This document shows, one piece after another, positions 33,734 to 42,420 of a stretch of 64,000 bases of DNA; position 1 is the first letter of the stretch, and every line of letters starts with the position of its first letter. Source of the stretch: Salsipaludibacter sp963735045 (GTDB lineage: Bacteria; Actinomycetota; Nitriliruptoria; Nitriliruptorales; Nitriliruptoraceae); the NCBI GenBank assembly GCA_963735045.1, contig CAVTIZ010000003.1, positions 1,302,001 to 1,366,000 on the forward strand. The letters are read 5' to 3'. The notes beneath the pieces are model-generated. The model saw only the letters and a program-made list of their open reading frames with translations. It did no database searches and was not told the DNA's origin. Both the position numbers and the translations under genes were made by a program.

Positions 33734-34086
33734 ACGGTCCTCCCCAGGTCGTCGGAGTCGCTCTCGGAGCGGTGGTCGCACGGACCGGCCGACGCGCGGT
33801 CGGCCGGTCCCAGGCCCGAGCATTTGTTGTGGGCGGCATTCAAATGCATGGCGAACGTCCTGTCAACGTGGTGTCGCAGCGACCGAGCACCCGTTCCACG
33901 TCCTACCTTTGTTCGCACCACAGACAGAAGGGGCCTCCCACGATAGTAAAAACTCGTGCGGTTGTCTCGCATGTGGCACCTGGAGTCGGACGCCGTGGAC
34001 CAACCCGGCGTTGCAGGTCCCCAGAACCATCCCCATCCTAGTGCGCTGGGTGCACGCACCGGGAACATCTCGCCGGCCTGGTGGTG
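33734..34086 (-). promoter_or_regulatory. Promoter region of the rbs-like operon
   Basis: This 353-base gap has no gene. On the minus strand a perfect -35 TTGACA (33866-33861) is followed after exactly 17 bases by TTGAAT (33843-33838), a 4/6 match to TATAAT. That implies a transcript start near 33831 and a leader of about 98 bases. The -10 lies inside an inverted repeat (33820-33847). An A/T-rich patch at 33942-33958 is the least GC-rich part of the gap; 33959-34086 holds the end of the ROK transcript and no clear terminator. Confidence 0.6.
33820..33847. promoter_or_regulatory. Inverted repeat over the rbs -10 box, candidate ROK operator
   Basis: GCATTTG (33820-33826) and CAAATGC (33841-33847) are perfect 7-base arms separated by 14 bases, with arm centres 21 bases apart, two helical turns. 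The dyad covers the -10 box and the start site, a classic repressor position. The next upstream gene on the same strand encodes a ROK repressor. Confidence 0.5.
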
Positions 34087-35274
34087 TCAGGTGCCGGCGG
34101 CGGAGGCGATCAGGGCGTCGACGGTCCGTGGCCGCAGGATCGACTCGATGATCATGACGCCGGCCCCGATGATGCCGGCGCGGTCGCCCAGGCCGGCCTG
34201 CTCGATGCGCAGGTCGTGGGTGGCCAGCACGGTCGATCGCTCGTAGACGACCTCACGGACCCCGGCCACCAGCTGGTTGGCCGCGTCCGCGACGTCCCCA
34301 CCCAGGATGATGGCACCCGGGTTGAACAGGTTGACCGCCCCGGCCAGGACGTCACCGATGTGGCGACCGGCAGCGCGGACCAGCCGGGTCGCGGTCGGGT
34401 CGCCCTCGCGGGCCAACCGGGACACGTCCCGGGCCTGGGTGGCGGCCAGGCCCTCGGCGCGCAACTGGGCGGCGATGGCGGCACCACCGGCGACGGCCTC
34501 GAGGCAACCCCAGTTGCCACAGCGGCACAGCTTGTCGTCACCGTCGGACACCTGGATGTGTCCCATGTCACCGGCGGCGCCCTGCGCCCCCCGGTAGATG
34601 TCGCCGTTGGCCACGACCCCGCACCCGATCCCGGTGCCGACCTTGACGAACAGCAGGTCGTCGATGCGATGACGCCAGTTGGTCCAGTACTCCCCCAGCG
34701 CCATGATGTTGACGTCGTTGTCGACCAGCACCGGCACGGGGAAGTCCCGTTGCAGGATCGAGGGCACCGGCACGTTGTCCCAGCCGGGCATGATGGGTGG
34801 GCTCACGGCGCGGCCGGCCGAGTACTCCACGGGTCCGGGGAGGCCGACCCCGATCCCACGAACGTCGTCGACGTCGCGCTCGGCGTCCTCGAGCATGGCG
34901 CGGAAGCGATGCACGGCGACGCCAAGGACCTCGTCGGGCCCCCGTCCGATGTCGAGGTCCACGGCCGTCTCGGCCAGCATCTCCCCGGACAGGTCGACCA
35001 CGGCCAGGCGACTGTGGGTCGCGCCGAGGTCGGCCACCAGGACCAGTCCGGCGTGGCCGTTGAAGGCCAGGGTGCGTGGCGGACGCCCCCCGTTGCTCGG
35101 CGCCTCACCGGATTCGTACACGAAGTCGGCGTCCATGAGGGCATCGATGCGCTGGGACACCGTCGAACGCGACAGGCCCGTCAGGCGGGCCAGTTCGGCA
35201 CGGGTGCTGGCCTGGCCGTTGCGGATCAGTGACAGGAAGTCACCCGGACTCTCGGCGGACGGGGTGTCGGCCAT
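34087..35274 (-). CDS. ROK-family transcriptional regulator
   Basis: 395 residues. An N-terminal winged helix-turn-helix (about 16-70, 'TRAELARLTGLSRSTVSQRI') is followed by a sugar-kinase-like ROK domain with 'VADLGATHSRLAVVDLSG', 'GIGVGLPGPVEYSAGR', 'VLVDNDVNIMALGEY', 'VGTGIGCGVV' and the zinc signature CRCGNWGCLE. The GHI of the ROK motif is present but preceded by Asp-Met rather than the Glu of active kinases, in line with a sensor rather than an enzyme. Start ATG 35274 after GGAGGAG; a longer frame upstream has no ribosome site. Placed upstream of the rbs-like importer, it likely controls that operon and perhaps the whole sugar island. Confidence 0.88.
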   Translation of the reverse strand: MADTPSAESPGDFLSLIRNGQASTRAELARLTGLSRSTVSQRIDALMDADFVYESGEAPSNGGRPPRTLAFNGHAGLVLVADLGATHSRLAVVDLSGEMLAETAVDLDIGRGPDEVLGVAVHRFRAMLEDAERDVDDVRGIGVGLPGPVEYSAGRAVSPPIMPGWDNVPVPSILQRDFPVPVLVDNDVNIMALGEYWTNWRHRIDDLLFVKVGTGIGCGVVANGDIYRGAQGAAGDMGHIQVSDGDDKLCRCGNWGCLEAVAGGAAIAAQLRAEGLAATQARDVSRLAREGDPTATRLVRAAGRHIGDVLAGAVNLFNPGAIILGGDVADAANQLVAGVREVVYERSTVLATHDLRIEQAGLGDRAGIIGAGVMIIESILRPRTVDALIASAAGT

Positions 35275-35345
35275 CGGCTCCTCCGACCCGGGTCTCGGTG
35301 TCGGGCCGCGGCGCACGACCCAACGTGCTGGGGTGCCCGGAGCGT

Positions 35346-35360
35346 AGCAAGGAGATTGCT
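35346..35360. promoter_or_regulatory. Palindrome upstream of the ROK regulator
   Basis: AGCAA (35346-35350) and TTGCT (35356-35360) flank GGAGA, 71 bases upstream of the ROK ATG. A short perfect dyad near the expected promoter could be an autoregulatory site, but its sequence differs from the TTTGT/ACAAA-type dyads upstream of rbsA and the ThuA gene. Confidence 0.25.
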
Positions 35361-35464
35361 GCGTCCGACCGAGGCACACGTGGGCGGGTCGTGCGCGATC
35401 CCGTCGTCACCGGGGCCGCGGACCGATGCCCTGCGGCACCGGTGACGATGCCGGTCAGGGGGTG

Positions 35465-35647
35465 TCAGGCCCCGGGCTCGTCGTCGTTCCAGGCCGGGTC
35501 GTCGTCCCAGTCCTCGTTGCGCTCGGCCACACGCGCCAGCGCCCCGGCGGCCTCCTCGCGGGTCTGGAACGGCCCGAGTCGGCGACGATCGGCACAGCCC
35601 TCGTCCTCCTGCTCGACGCGGTCGTGGTGCAGGCAGTACCAGTACAC
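35465..35647 (-). CDS. Small SPOR-like actinobacterial protein
   Basis: 60 residues, Cys/Trp/Asp-rich. It begins VYWYCLHHDRVEQ, continues 'CADRRRLGPFQTREEAAGAL' and ends 'ERNEDWDDDPAWNDD'. This matches a widespread short actinobacterial protein annotated as SPOR-domain-like, where GPFxTREEAxxAL resembles half of a SPOR fold. 'YCLHH...C' may bind metal. The GTG at 35647 is preceded by GAGG at 7 bases. In many actinobacteria it neighbours a PemK-like gene, as it does here divergently. The function is unknown. Confidence 0.65.
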   Translation of the reverse strand: MYWYCLHHDRVEQEDEGCADRRRLGPFQTREEAAGALARVAERNEDWDDDPAWNDDEPGA

Positions 35648-35791
35648 ACGCAGTCCTCGGATCGGTCGTCGTCCCAGTCTGCCCGGTCCGGTGGTGGCCC
35701 GGGGGACGTCCGGCCCCGGTCGTGGCGTCCGCGGCGCACCGGCCCGCGGGACGGGGTCCCCCTCGGTCGGGTGCCCCCTAGGCTCGCGGCC

Positions 35792-36542
35792 ATGGCCACC
35801 TGGACCACGATCGCCCGAGACCTGGCCCGGACGGCGATGATCGCCGCCGGCCGGGCCATGCAGTCGTCCCGCACGGCGGGCTCGACCGACATCGACATGC
35901 CCGAGCTGGCGACGGTCGACGACGTCCGCGCCGCGCGGGACGCCCGCGACGACGCCGCCCCCGGCACGGCCACCCCACCCGATGCCGGCAACGACCCCGA
36001 ACGCGACCGTCGTCGCCGTGACCGCGACGACGACGGGGTGGCCTCCCCCGGCCAACTCGGCCCGGCAGCCACCATCGAGGTGGAACCGGGTGACCTCGAC
36101 CTGGTCCGCACGGAGTGGAACCCCGACACCGACGGCGACCCGGACCCCGGCGAGATCGTGTGGACCTGGGTGCCCTACGAGGAGGCCGACGGCCGTGGCA
36201 AGGACCGCCCCGTCGTGGTGGTCGCCCGGCTGGCCTCCGACGCCGTCCTGGCGGTGCAGTTGTCCAGCCGCGACCACGACGACGACCGCGGCTGGGTCGG
36301 CATCGGGGCTGGCGACTGGGACGGTGCCCACCGGGAGTCCTGGGTCGACCTCGAGCGGCTCCTGCTGGTCCGCCCCGCCGGGATGCGTCGAGAGGCGGCC
36401 ACGCTCGAACCGCGAGCGCTTCGATCGCGTCGCCGAGGCCCTGGTGCAGCGGTACCGATGGTCGCCCCCGGGGTCGTCCCCCGCACCAGGGTCCGGCACG
36501 GCCGGTCAGGCCGAGCGCGGCGCCCCGAGCGCCCGGGATTGA
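35792..36542 (+). pseudogene. PemK/MazF-family toxin-like gene with a frameshift near the 3' end
   Basis: The reading frame from ATG 35792 encodes a disordered charged N terminus (about 100 residues) and then a MazF/PemK-like domain: 'GEIVWTWVPYEEADGRGKDR' then PVVVVARL, 'AVLAVQLSSRDHDDD' and 'WVDLERLLLVRPAGMRREAA'. Right after residue ~205 the frame is lost. The +1 frame continues with the expected helix 'RERFDRVAEALVQRYRW' and a Pro/Ser tail to a stop at 36542. Removing one A at 36408-36409 (ctcgaaccgcgag to ctcgaccgcgag) restores the domain. Without correction the protein runs to 36565 with an unrelated Arg-rich end. The family cleaves mRNA, but actinobacterial members with this long N terminus are uncharacterised. 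No antitoxin gene is adjacent. Confidence 0.65.
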
Positions 36543-36632
36543 CCTCGACCTCATGGGGAGGTTGAGGCTGTACGAACCGTCGATGGATCAGCCTCACGTC
36601 CTGGTCGAGACCGTCCGAACCATCGACCTGGG

Positions 36633-36650
36633 CACGAGGTCGACCTCGTG
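36633..36650. terminator. Perfect palindrome between converging pemK-like and MFS genes
   Basis: CACGAGGTCGACCTCGTG is an 18-base perfect palindrome in the gap between converging genes, 30 bases before the MFS stop. It may form a bidirectional terminator hairpin or be a protein-binding dyad. A perfect dyad without a loop is unusual for a terminator. Confidence 0.4.
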
Positions 36651-36679
36651 AAGCAGGGATGTGACGGCCCTCCGCGCGA

Positions 36680-37867
36680 TCAGGACCGGACGGGCTCCGC
36701 GGACAGGGTCGTGCGTCCCAGGGCCGTGACGAGACTGGCGACGCCAAGGACGCCGACCGCGACCAGGCACGCCTGGGCGATCCCGACGTCCTCGACCAGG
36801 TTTCCGGCCACCGCGGCCCCGGTCGCCGCCCCGGCCGTCACGGCGGTGTTGAGCCACGACAACGCCTCGGTCACGACCGACGCCGGCGCGAGGTCGTCGG
36901 CCAGCGCGAAGATGATGACCACCGCCGGGGCGATCACGATCCCCCCGACCATGGCCACGACGGCGAACCAGACCAGGTCGTCCAGCACCAGCGTCACGGC
37001 CGACAACGACACCATCAGGCCGACCAACAGCACCAGCAGCCGGCCGTGGCGGGTCCCGGGCCACGTCCGTGACCCGTACACCAGTCCCCCCACGGCCGAA
37101 CCGAGCGCGAAGGCCGCAAGCACGAACCCGGCCAGCGTGGGCCGCAGGTTGGCCTCCGCGACGGCTGGCGCGAGGATGTCGAGGGTCCCGAAACCGACCC
37201 CGACCAGGGCGAACACGCCCATCAGCACGCGCACGCCGGGGACCCGCAGGGCACCACCGCGGATCGTCGCCGGGGTGCCGGGGATGCCACGGATCAGCTC
37301 CGAGCGCCCGAACAACACCGTGGCCACGGCCATCGCCAGACCGGCGACCACCACGGCGACCCACGGGGCCACCAGGTCCACCAGGGCCGCCGCGAGGATC
37401 GGCCCGGTCACGAACCCGAGTTCGGTCGTGACCCCGTCCAGGGAGAACGCGCGATCGCGCAGCTCGATGCCGTACAGCCGCCGCCACCCGACCCTGGCCA
37501 CGGGTGACACGGGTGGGAAGGCGAGTCCCAGCACGACGGCGGCGGCGAGGACCACGGCCACCGGCGTGGCGCGCGTGACCGCCGCGGCCAACCCGATCGC
37601 GGCCAGCGCATACGCCGGCCCGAGCACCAGGAGCAGTCGTCGCGGTCCCCGACGGTCCACCAGCCGACCCCAGACCGGGGTGGCCACGGCCGTGCCCAGC
37701 GACATGACGGCGGCGGTCACCCCCGCGAGGTCGTAGCCGTAGCCCGATCGGCGCACCAGCAGGACCACCGACACGACCGCCATCCCCAGCACGACGCGTG
37801 ACAGCACGGCGGCCGCCCACGGCACGCCGGCACCGCGGCGCCGAACCAGGGTCAGGTAGCCGGTCAC
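36680..37867 (-). CDS. Major facilitator superfamily transporter
   Basis: 395 residues with 12 predicted membrane helices in two six-helix halves. The MFS loop 2-3 motif appears as 'GTAVATPVWGRLVDRRGPRR', close to GxLaDrxGxrr. The second half has the analogous 'GSAVGGLVYGSRTWPGTRHG'. No signature picks out the substrate; the general form resembles drug/efflux-type actinobacterial MFS proteins. GTG start with GGAGG upstream. Transcription diverges from the hypothetical protein at 38014. Confidence 0.82.
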   Translation of the reverse strand: MTGYLTLVRRRGAGVPWAAAVLSRVVLGMAVVSVVLLVRRSGYGYDLAGVTAAVMSLGTAVATPVWGRLVDRRGPRRLLLVLGPAYALAAIGLAAAVTRATPVAVVLAAAVVLGLAFPPVSPVARVGWRRLYGIELRDRAFSLDGVTTELGFVTGPILAAALVDLVAPWVAVVVAGLAMAVATVLFGRSELIRGIPGTPATIRGGALRVPGVRVLMGVFALVGVGFGTLDILAPAVAEANLRPTLAGFVLAAFALGSAVGGLVYGSRTWPGTRHGRLLVLLVGLMVSLSAVTLVLDDLVWFAVVAMVGGIVIAPAVVIIFALADDLAPASVVTEALSWLNTAVTAGAATGAAVAGNLVEDVGIAQACLVAVGVLGVASLVTALGRTTLSAEPVRS

Positions 37868-38013
37868 GCACGTCCTCCGTCTCCCTCCGGCACATCCCTG
37901 AGGTCACGGGCCGCGGGCGATGCCATGATGCCACCACCGCGTGGGGTCGAGGACGCACCACTCCCGGCCATCCGCACCCGGTCCCCTGCACCCACGAGCC
38001 ACCGGAGCCGACC

Positions 38014-38595
38014 GTGTCACTGCCACCTCCACCTCCCGACACGACACCCGACCCGTCCGGATCGACCCCCGGCGACCCGGACCCGCCCCACGGAACCTCG
38101 CCGATGGGCGACGGTCCCGCCGCCGACCGAGTGGGCACCGATCCCACGACCCGCACGGGACTGGTCGCGGCGCTCGTCGTCGCCGCGGTCGTGCTGGTCG
38201 CGCTGGTGGCCGTGGTGCTCCAGCGTGATCCCCCACCACCGGACCTGGCCACGCCCCAGGGGACGGTGCAGGCCTGGCTGCAGTCGGTGGCGGATGGCGA
38301 ACCCGACCAGGCGATGCTCGATCCCGCCACCGCGTGCGGCGACGACTCGGGGGTGGTGGTCGGCGACGACGACGTCCGTGCGGTGCTGGTCGACACGACG
38401 CGCGACGGGCAACGTGCCACCGTGGTGGTGACGATCACCGAGTCCGCTGGTGGCGTGTTCGACCAGGGCTTCAGCCACGACGAGCGATACCGGCTGCGCC
38501 GGGTCGACCGGGGCTGGGTGATCTCGGCGTACGGGTGGCCGTGGGACCACTGCTGGAACGACGCGGTGGACCACACCGTGGACGAGGGGCACTGA
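38014..38595 (+). CDS. Hypothetical membrane-anchored protein
   Basis: 193 residues. A Pro/Asp-rich disordered N terminus (about 50 residues) precedes one membrane helix (about 52-72) and an extracytoplasmic domain of about 115 residues. That domain begins 'DLATPQGTVQAWLQSVADGE', a pattern seen in NTF2-like or DUF4878-type lipid-side domains, and ends 'YRLRRVDRGWVISAYGW' with a Cys pair (ACGDD, DHCWN) that could form a disulfide. No catalytic motif. GTG 38014 with GGAG about 6 bases upstream. The next gene starts one base after its stop, so the two are co-expressed. Confidence 0.6.
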   Translation: MSLPPPPPDTTPDPSGSTPGDPDPPHGTSPMGDGPAADRVGTDPTTRTGLVAALVVAAVVLVALVAVVLQRDPPPPDLATPQGTVQAWLQSVADGEPDQAMLDPATACGDDSGVVVGDDDVRAVLVDTTRDGQRATVVVTITESAGGVFDQGFSHDERYRLRRVDRGWVISAYGWPWDHCWNDAVDHTVDEGH

Positions 38596-38596
38596 C

Positions 38597-40345
38597 ATGG
38601 TCGTCGTCGCTGCCCTGTCGGCCCTCGTTCCCCTGGCGGTCGTGGTCGCGGTCGTGCTCGCGATGGCACGTGCCGTGCGTGGGGACGGCGACGCGGACTG
38701 GACCACGCTGGTCCGACAGTTCTTCCAGCACCTCGTGGCGGCGATCCTGGCCGTCGTGGCCGCCGGCGGGCTGTCGCGCCTGCTGGCCCTGGCACTGTCC
38801 GGGCCCGGGCTGCTGGACACCGACCAGGCCCTGGCCGTCCCCGTCACCTTCACCCTCGTCGGTGTCCCGCTGTACCTGGTCATGGCGTGGTGGCTGCTGC
38901 GGGTGATGGACCACGACCGGGTCGAGCGCGAGTCCGTCGCGTGGGCGCTGCACCTGGCCGGGGTGGGCGTGGGGTCCGTCGTGGTGGCGATGGTGGGTGC
39001 ATGGCAGCTGGCCGGGTGGGCGCTGGGCGACGGCGGGGGATGGGCGACACCGGTGGCCAACCTGGTCGTGTGGGGTGGCCTGTGGGTCGGCTACCGGGTG
39101 GTGGACCGCCACCTCGACACCCACCTGTCCATCCTCCACGTGATCGCGGGCAGTGCCGTGGGCCTGCTGACGTGGGCGGTCGCGGCGCACCTGCTCCTGA
39201 CCCGGGTGGTCGAGGACGTCGTGGGACGCGCCGTGGTCGTGGACACCTCGCCGGCGTCGGTGCTGGTCGCGCTGGTCCTCGGCGCGGCGGTGTGGACCGC
39301 CTACTGGGTGCTCGACGGCGTGTCGCGTCCGCGGGACGCCTGGTGGTACGGGTGGGTCCTGCTGGGTCCGATGCTGCAGGGCCTGCTCGTGGCCCTCGGC
39401 GGTGCCGCCGTCGTGCTCCACGGCGTGCTGGTGGGGCTGGTCGGCAACCCCGGTGGCCCCATGGGCGCCCAGCGTGTCGCCGACCTGGCCCCGGCGCTGG
39501 CGGCCGCGTTCGTCGGCGCGGTGGTGGTGGTCGTGCACCGGGCGGTGCTGGTGCCACGGACGCAGCGGACGCGGACCGAGGTCGACCGCGTGCACGACCT
39601 GTTGCTGGCCGCGGTCGGGTTGGGGGCCGCCGCCGGGGGGTTCGCCACGGTGGTGGTCGCCATCGTCGAGGCGGTCACCGGCAGCGGTGCCCTCGCACGC
39701 GGCCCCGACCCGGTCAACACCCTGCTGGCCGCGCTGACCCTGCTGGTCCTGGGTGTGCCGGTGTGGTGGCGGGCGTGGGGGCGCAGTCAACGGCTGGCGG
39801 CCCGGCCCGCGCCGACGGCCGGGGCAGGGGTCCCTGCCCCGAACGATCCGGGTCGCGCCGAGCGTCGGTCCCCCGCCCGCCGCGTCTACCTCGTCGGCCT
39901 GTTCGGCATCGGCGCCCTGGTCGCGGTGGCGTCACTGCTGGTCGGCGTCGTCGGGGTGTTCGAGGACGTGTTCTCGGGGCGGCTGGGGGCCGAGACGGTG
40001 TTCGACGCGCGCATCGGCCTGTCCCTGCTGGTCACCGCCGGTGGCGTGGCGCTGCTGCACGCGGCGTCGTGGCGTCGCGACCGCGATGCGGACGACCCCC
40101 GGGCCGGCGCCGACGGCGGGGCCTTTCCCGCCCACGTCACCCTGGTCGGGGTGGCCGACGGCGAGGTCGTCGCCCGACTGCGTGCGGCCACCGACGCGCG
40201 CGTGGAGTTGTGGCGGCGCGACGACGGCGTCTCGCCATCGTGGGACGTCGACGGCGTCACGGGTGCCCTGGCCGGCAACGACGCCGCGCACGTCCTGGTC
40301 CTGGCCGGCCCCGCCGGGTTCGAGGTCATCCCCGTCGCCCCCTGA
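38597..40345 (+). CDS. Polytopic membrane protein (DUF5671-like repeats)
   Basis: 582 residues with about 12-13 predicted membrane helices, Val/Ala/Leu-rich. The blocks 'FFQHLVAAILAVVAAGGLSR' and 'YLVGLFGIGALVAVASLLVG' with 'RVYLVGLFG' resemble the DUF5671 domain, a family of unknown function, apparently repeated three or four times. The C-terminal ~90 residues are soluble ('VTLVGVADGEVVARLRAATD', 'DAAHVLVLAGPAGFEVIPV'). The ATG lies 1 base after the upstream stop and overlaps its ribosome region (GAGGGG), so it is coupled to the membrane-anchored protein. It ends in a hairpin shared with the convergent methyltransferase gene. Confidence 0.65.
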   Translation: MVVVAALSALVPLAVVVAVVLAMARAVRGDGDADWTTLVRQFFQHLVAAILAVVAAGGLSRLLALALSGPGLLDTDQALAVPVTFTLVGVPLYLVMAWWLLRVMDHDRVERESVAWALHLAGVGVGSVVVAMVGAWQLAGWALGDGGGWATPVANLVVWGGLWVGYRVVDRHLDTHLSILHVIAGSAVGLLTWAVAAHLLLTRVVEDVVGRAVVVDTSPASVLVALVLGAAVWTAYWVLDGVSRPRDAWWYGWVLLGPMLQGLLVALGGAAVVLHGVLVGLVGNPGGPMGAQRVADLAPALAAAFVGAVVVVVHRAVLVPRTQRTRTEVDRVHDLLLAAVGLGAAAGGFATVVVAIVEAVTGSGALARGPDPVNTLLAALTLLVLGVPVWWRAWGRSQRLAARPAPTAGAGVPAPNDPGRAERRSPARRVYLVGLFGIGALVAVASLLVGVVGVFEDVFSGRLGAETVFDARIGLSLLVTAGGVALLHAASWRRDRDADDPRAGADGGAFPAHVTLVGVADGEVVARLRAATDARVELWRRDDGVSPSWDVDGVTGALAGNDAAHVLVLAGPAGFEVIPVAP

Positions 40346-40353
40346 CCCGATGG

Positions 40354-40380
40354 CCCCGCTCGACCTCATGGGCGGCGGGG
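40354..40380. terminator. Bidirectional terminator hairpin
   Basis: CCCCGC (40354-40359) pairs with GCGGGG (40375-40380) across a 15-base loop in the 39-base gap between two converging genes. It probably serves both transcripts. Confidence 0.45.
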
Positions 40381-40384
40381 TGGC

Positions 40385-41119
40385 TCAGCCGGGCAGGCGC
40401 ATCACCACGACGTACCCGGGCGGGAACCGTGGCTTGGTCTCGTCGGTGATGCGACGTCCGAGCCTGGTCCGGTGGGTGAACCAGCCCGTCGCGCGCTGGA
40501 GCCCGTCGGCCAACGGCTCGCCGACACGCGGGACCTGCTGCACGTGCTTGGCCACGAAGTCGCCGAGCACGTCCAGCGACCCCCCCAGCACCTCCAGGCT
40601 GACGATCTCCAGCCCGACCTGGTCGGCCAGCCACCGCAGGGCGTGCTCGGTGGGCCGGAAGTAGTCGTGGGGCGGCTCGTGGATGATGTAGAGGAACGGG
40701 ACGCTGATGAGGACCGTGCCGCCGGGACGCAGGATCCGCGCGGACTCCGACAGCACGAGTTCGGGTCGCGGGACGTGTTCGATCACGTCGGACAGGACCA
40801 CGGTGTCGAAGTCGTCGTCGGGGAACGGCAGGGGCTCGGCCAGGTCGGCGACGACGTCCAGGTGGGGATTGTCGGTCCAGTCCACCGCCACGACCTCGTC
40901 CACCTTGTCGCGATAGGTCCCGTAGAAGGGCACCAGCCCACAGCCGAGGTCGACCAGGCGGCCACGGGCGTGGGCCTGGATGGCCCGCCCCATGCCGTCG
41001 GCGACCGCGTCGGCCTGCAACCGCGACCCCGCGTTGAGGTCGGCCGTGTCGCGCGACCCCCGGAGTCCGTCGGCAGTCTCCACGAACTTCGTCGGTCGCC
41101 AGTCAGCCGTGTTCTGCAC
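40385..41119 (-). CDS. Class I SAM-dependent methyltransferase
   Basis: 244 residues. Motif I is VDLGCGLVPF near residue 57, followed by 'VDEVVAVDWTDNPHLDVVAD' (motif II acidic residue), 'LPFPDDDFDTVVLSDVIEHV' (motif IV, the Methyltransf_11 hallmark DxVxxxxVxEHV) and 'RILRPGGTVLISVPFLY' (motif VI). The HEPPHDYFRPTEHAL segment is typical of methyltransferases in polysaccharide or lipid modification clusters. GTG 41119 with GGGAAG about 7 bases upstream. The acceptor is unknown. The 178-base gap to the divergent recombinase gene shows no clear promoter. Confidence 0.8.
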   Translation of the reverse strand: MQNTADWRPTKFVETADGLRGSRDTADLNAGSRLQADAVADGMGRAIQAHARGRLVDLGCGLVPFYGTYRDKVDEVVAVDWTDNPHLDVVADLAEPLPFPDDDFDTVVLSDVIEHVPRPELVLSESARILRPGGTVLISVPFLYIIHEPPHDYFRPTEHALRWLADQVGLEIVSLEVLGGSLDVLGDFVAKHVQQVPRVGEPLADGLQRATGWFTHRTRLGRRITDETKPRFPPGYVVVMRLPG

Positions 41120-41297
41120 GTGGATCTTCCCGCTCGGGTGGTGTCGCGTGGGGTACTCGGGAACCGTAGTGCGCGGGCGACGGCCCCCGACCGGGCTCGA
41201 TGCCTCCGATCGTCCGCGTCGACGCGGCGTGCCGTGCCTGGTCGTGCAGGATAATCGGGCGGGATAGCCTGCCCGCCACGCGACGAGCGGGGGTGGG

Positions 41298-42413
41298 ATG
41301 CCGGGGTCGGACCAGCCGCTGATGGCGGCGTTGCACGACTTCATGGTGGAGTACCTCGAGCCCCAGGGTGTGGCCGACAACACCGTTCGCGCCTACCAGT
41401 CCGACATCGTGGGGATCGGTCGGGTGGCCGCGGTGGCCGCGCGGCCGGAGGCGCGAGGACTGACCGGGCGCGAACTGGCCGCACTGGCGGCCGACACGGC
41501 GACCGACGCCGACCTGGACGAGGTGGTGGTCGGTGACCTGACGGCGTCGGTGCTGCGGCGATCGTTCGGGGCGTGGACGGCGACCCACGCGGTGTCGTCG
41601 TCGCGGCGTGCCCACTCGGCCTGGTCGCGACTGTTCGACCACCTCACCGAGGCCGGCGTGGTGGACGGCAACCGCATGGCCGGGGTGCCCAAGGCCACGG
41701 CGAGGGCCGCGACCGATGCCGTCACCGGCCGGGCCGACGACGTCCGCTCGCTGCCGGGCGATGCCGGCGAGGTCCGGACCATGCTGCTGGCGGCTGCCGC
41801 GAGTCCCCTGCCCGCCGACGACGACCTGGTCCCCGGCAGCGACCTGCACGACCGCCAACACGACCCCCGGACCCGCGTCGCCCCGGACCGTGACCCGTGG
41901 CCGGCACGTGACGTCGCGCTGGTGGCGACGTTCCTCTACACCGCGGCGCGGTTGTCGGAGGTGTGCGACCTCAACAACGGGTCGATCACCGGACCGGCCG
42001 GCGAGCGCACGCTCACCATCATCGGCAAGGGCGCCAAGCGCCGCCAGGTCGCGGTCCACCCCGACCTCGAGGTCGCCCTCGACGACTACCGACACAGCGA
42101 TCGCTTCGCCGAGGTCGGGTCTCTGGATGGACCGGCACCACTGCTGGTCGCCAACGACGGCCGCCGGCTGACCTCCAACCAGGTCCAGTACCGCATCGCC
42201 AAGCTGTACCGGCGCACCGGGCTGGAGGAACAGCGCTCCCCCGGCGCACTCGTGCACGCACTGCGCCACACCGTCGCGGTGCAACTGGTGGAACGCGGTG
42301 TGCCCACGCCGGCCGTGCAGGAGTTCCTCGGCCACAGCAGCCAGGACACCACCATGCGCTACGTCCGCAAGGTCGCCCGCGACCAGCAACGCATCATGGA
42401 CGCGCTGGACTGA
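41298..42413 (+). CDS. Tyrosine recombinase (XerC/XerD-like integrase)
   Basis: 371 residues. A SAM-like N-terminal core-binding domain (about 8-130, 'NTVRAYQSDIVGIGRV') is followed by the catalytic domain with all residues in place: Arg218 (AARLSE), Lys244 (IGKGAKRR), His320-x-x-Arg323 (HALRH), His346 (GHSS) and the nucleophile Tyr355 (TMRYVRK). It is larger than XerC/XerD (about 300) because of an insert rich in Asp/Arg/Pro around residues 170-200, so it is probably not the chromosomal dimer resolvase. No other mobile-element gene or obvious att duplication flanks it. Its stop lies 7 bases from the converging tadG gene. Confidence 0.85.
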   Translation: MPGSDQPLMAALHDFMVEYLEPQGVADNTVRAYQSDIVGIGRVAAVAARPEARGLTGRELAALAADTATDADLDEVVVGDLTASVLRRSFGAWTATHAVSSSRRAHSAWSRLFDHLTEAGVVDGNRMAGVPKATARAATDAVTGRADDVRSLPGDAGEVRTMLLAAAASPLPADDDLVPGSDLHDRQHDPRTRVAPDRDPWPARDVALVATFLYTAARLSEVCDLNNGSITGPAGERTLTIIGKGAKRRQVAVHPDLEVALDDYRHSDRFAEVGSLDGPAPLLVANDGRRLTSNQVQYRIAKLYRRTGLEEQRSPGALVHALRHTVAVQLVERGVPTPAVQEFLGHSSQDTTMRYVRKVARDQQRIMDALD

Positions 42414-42420
42414 GGACCGG

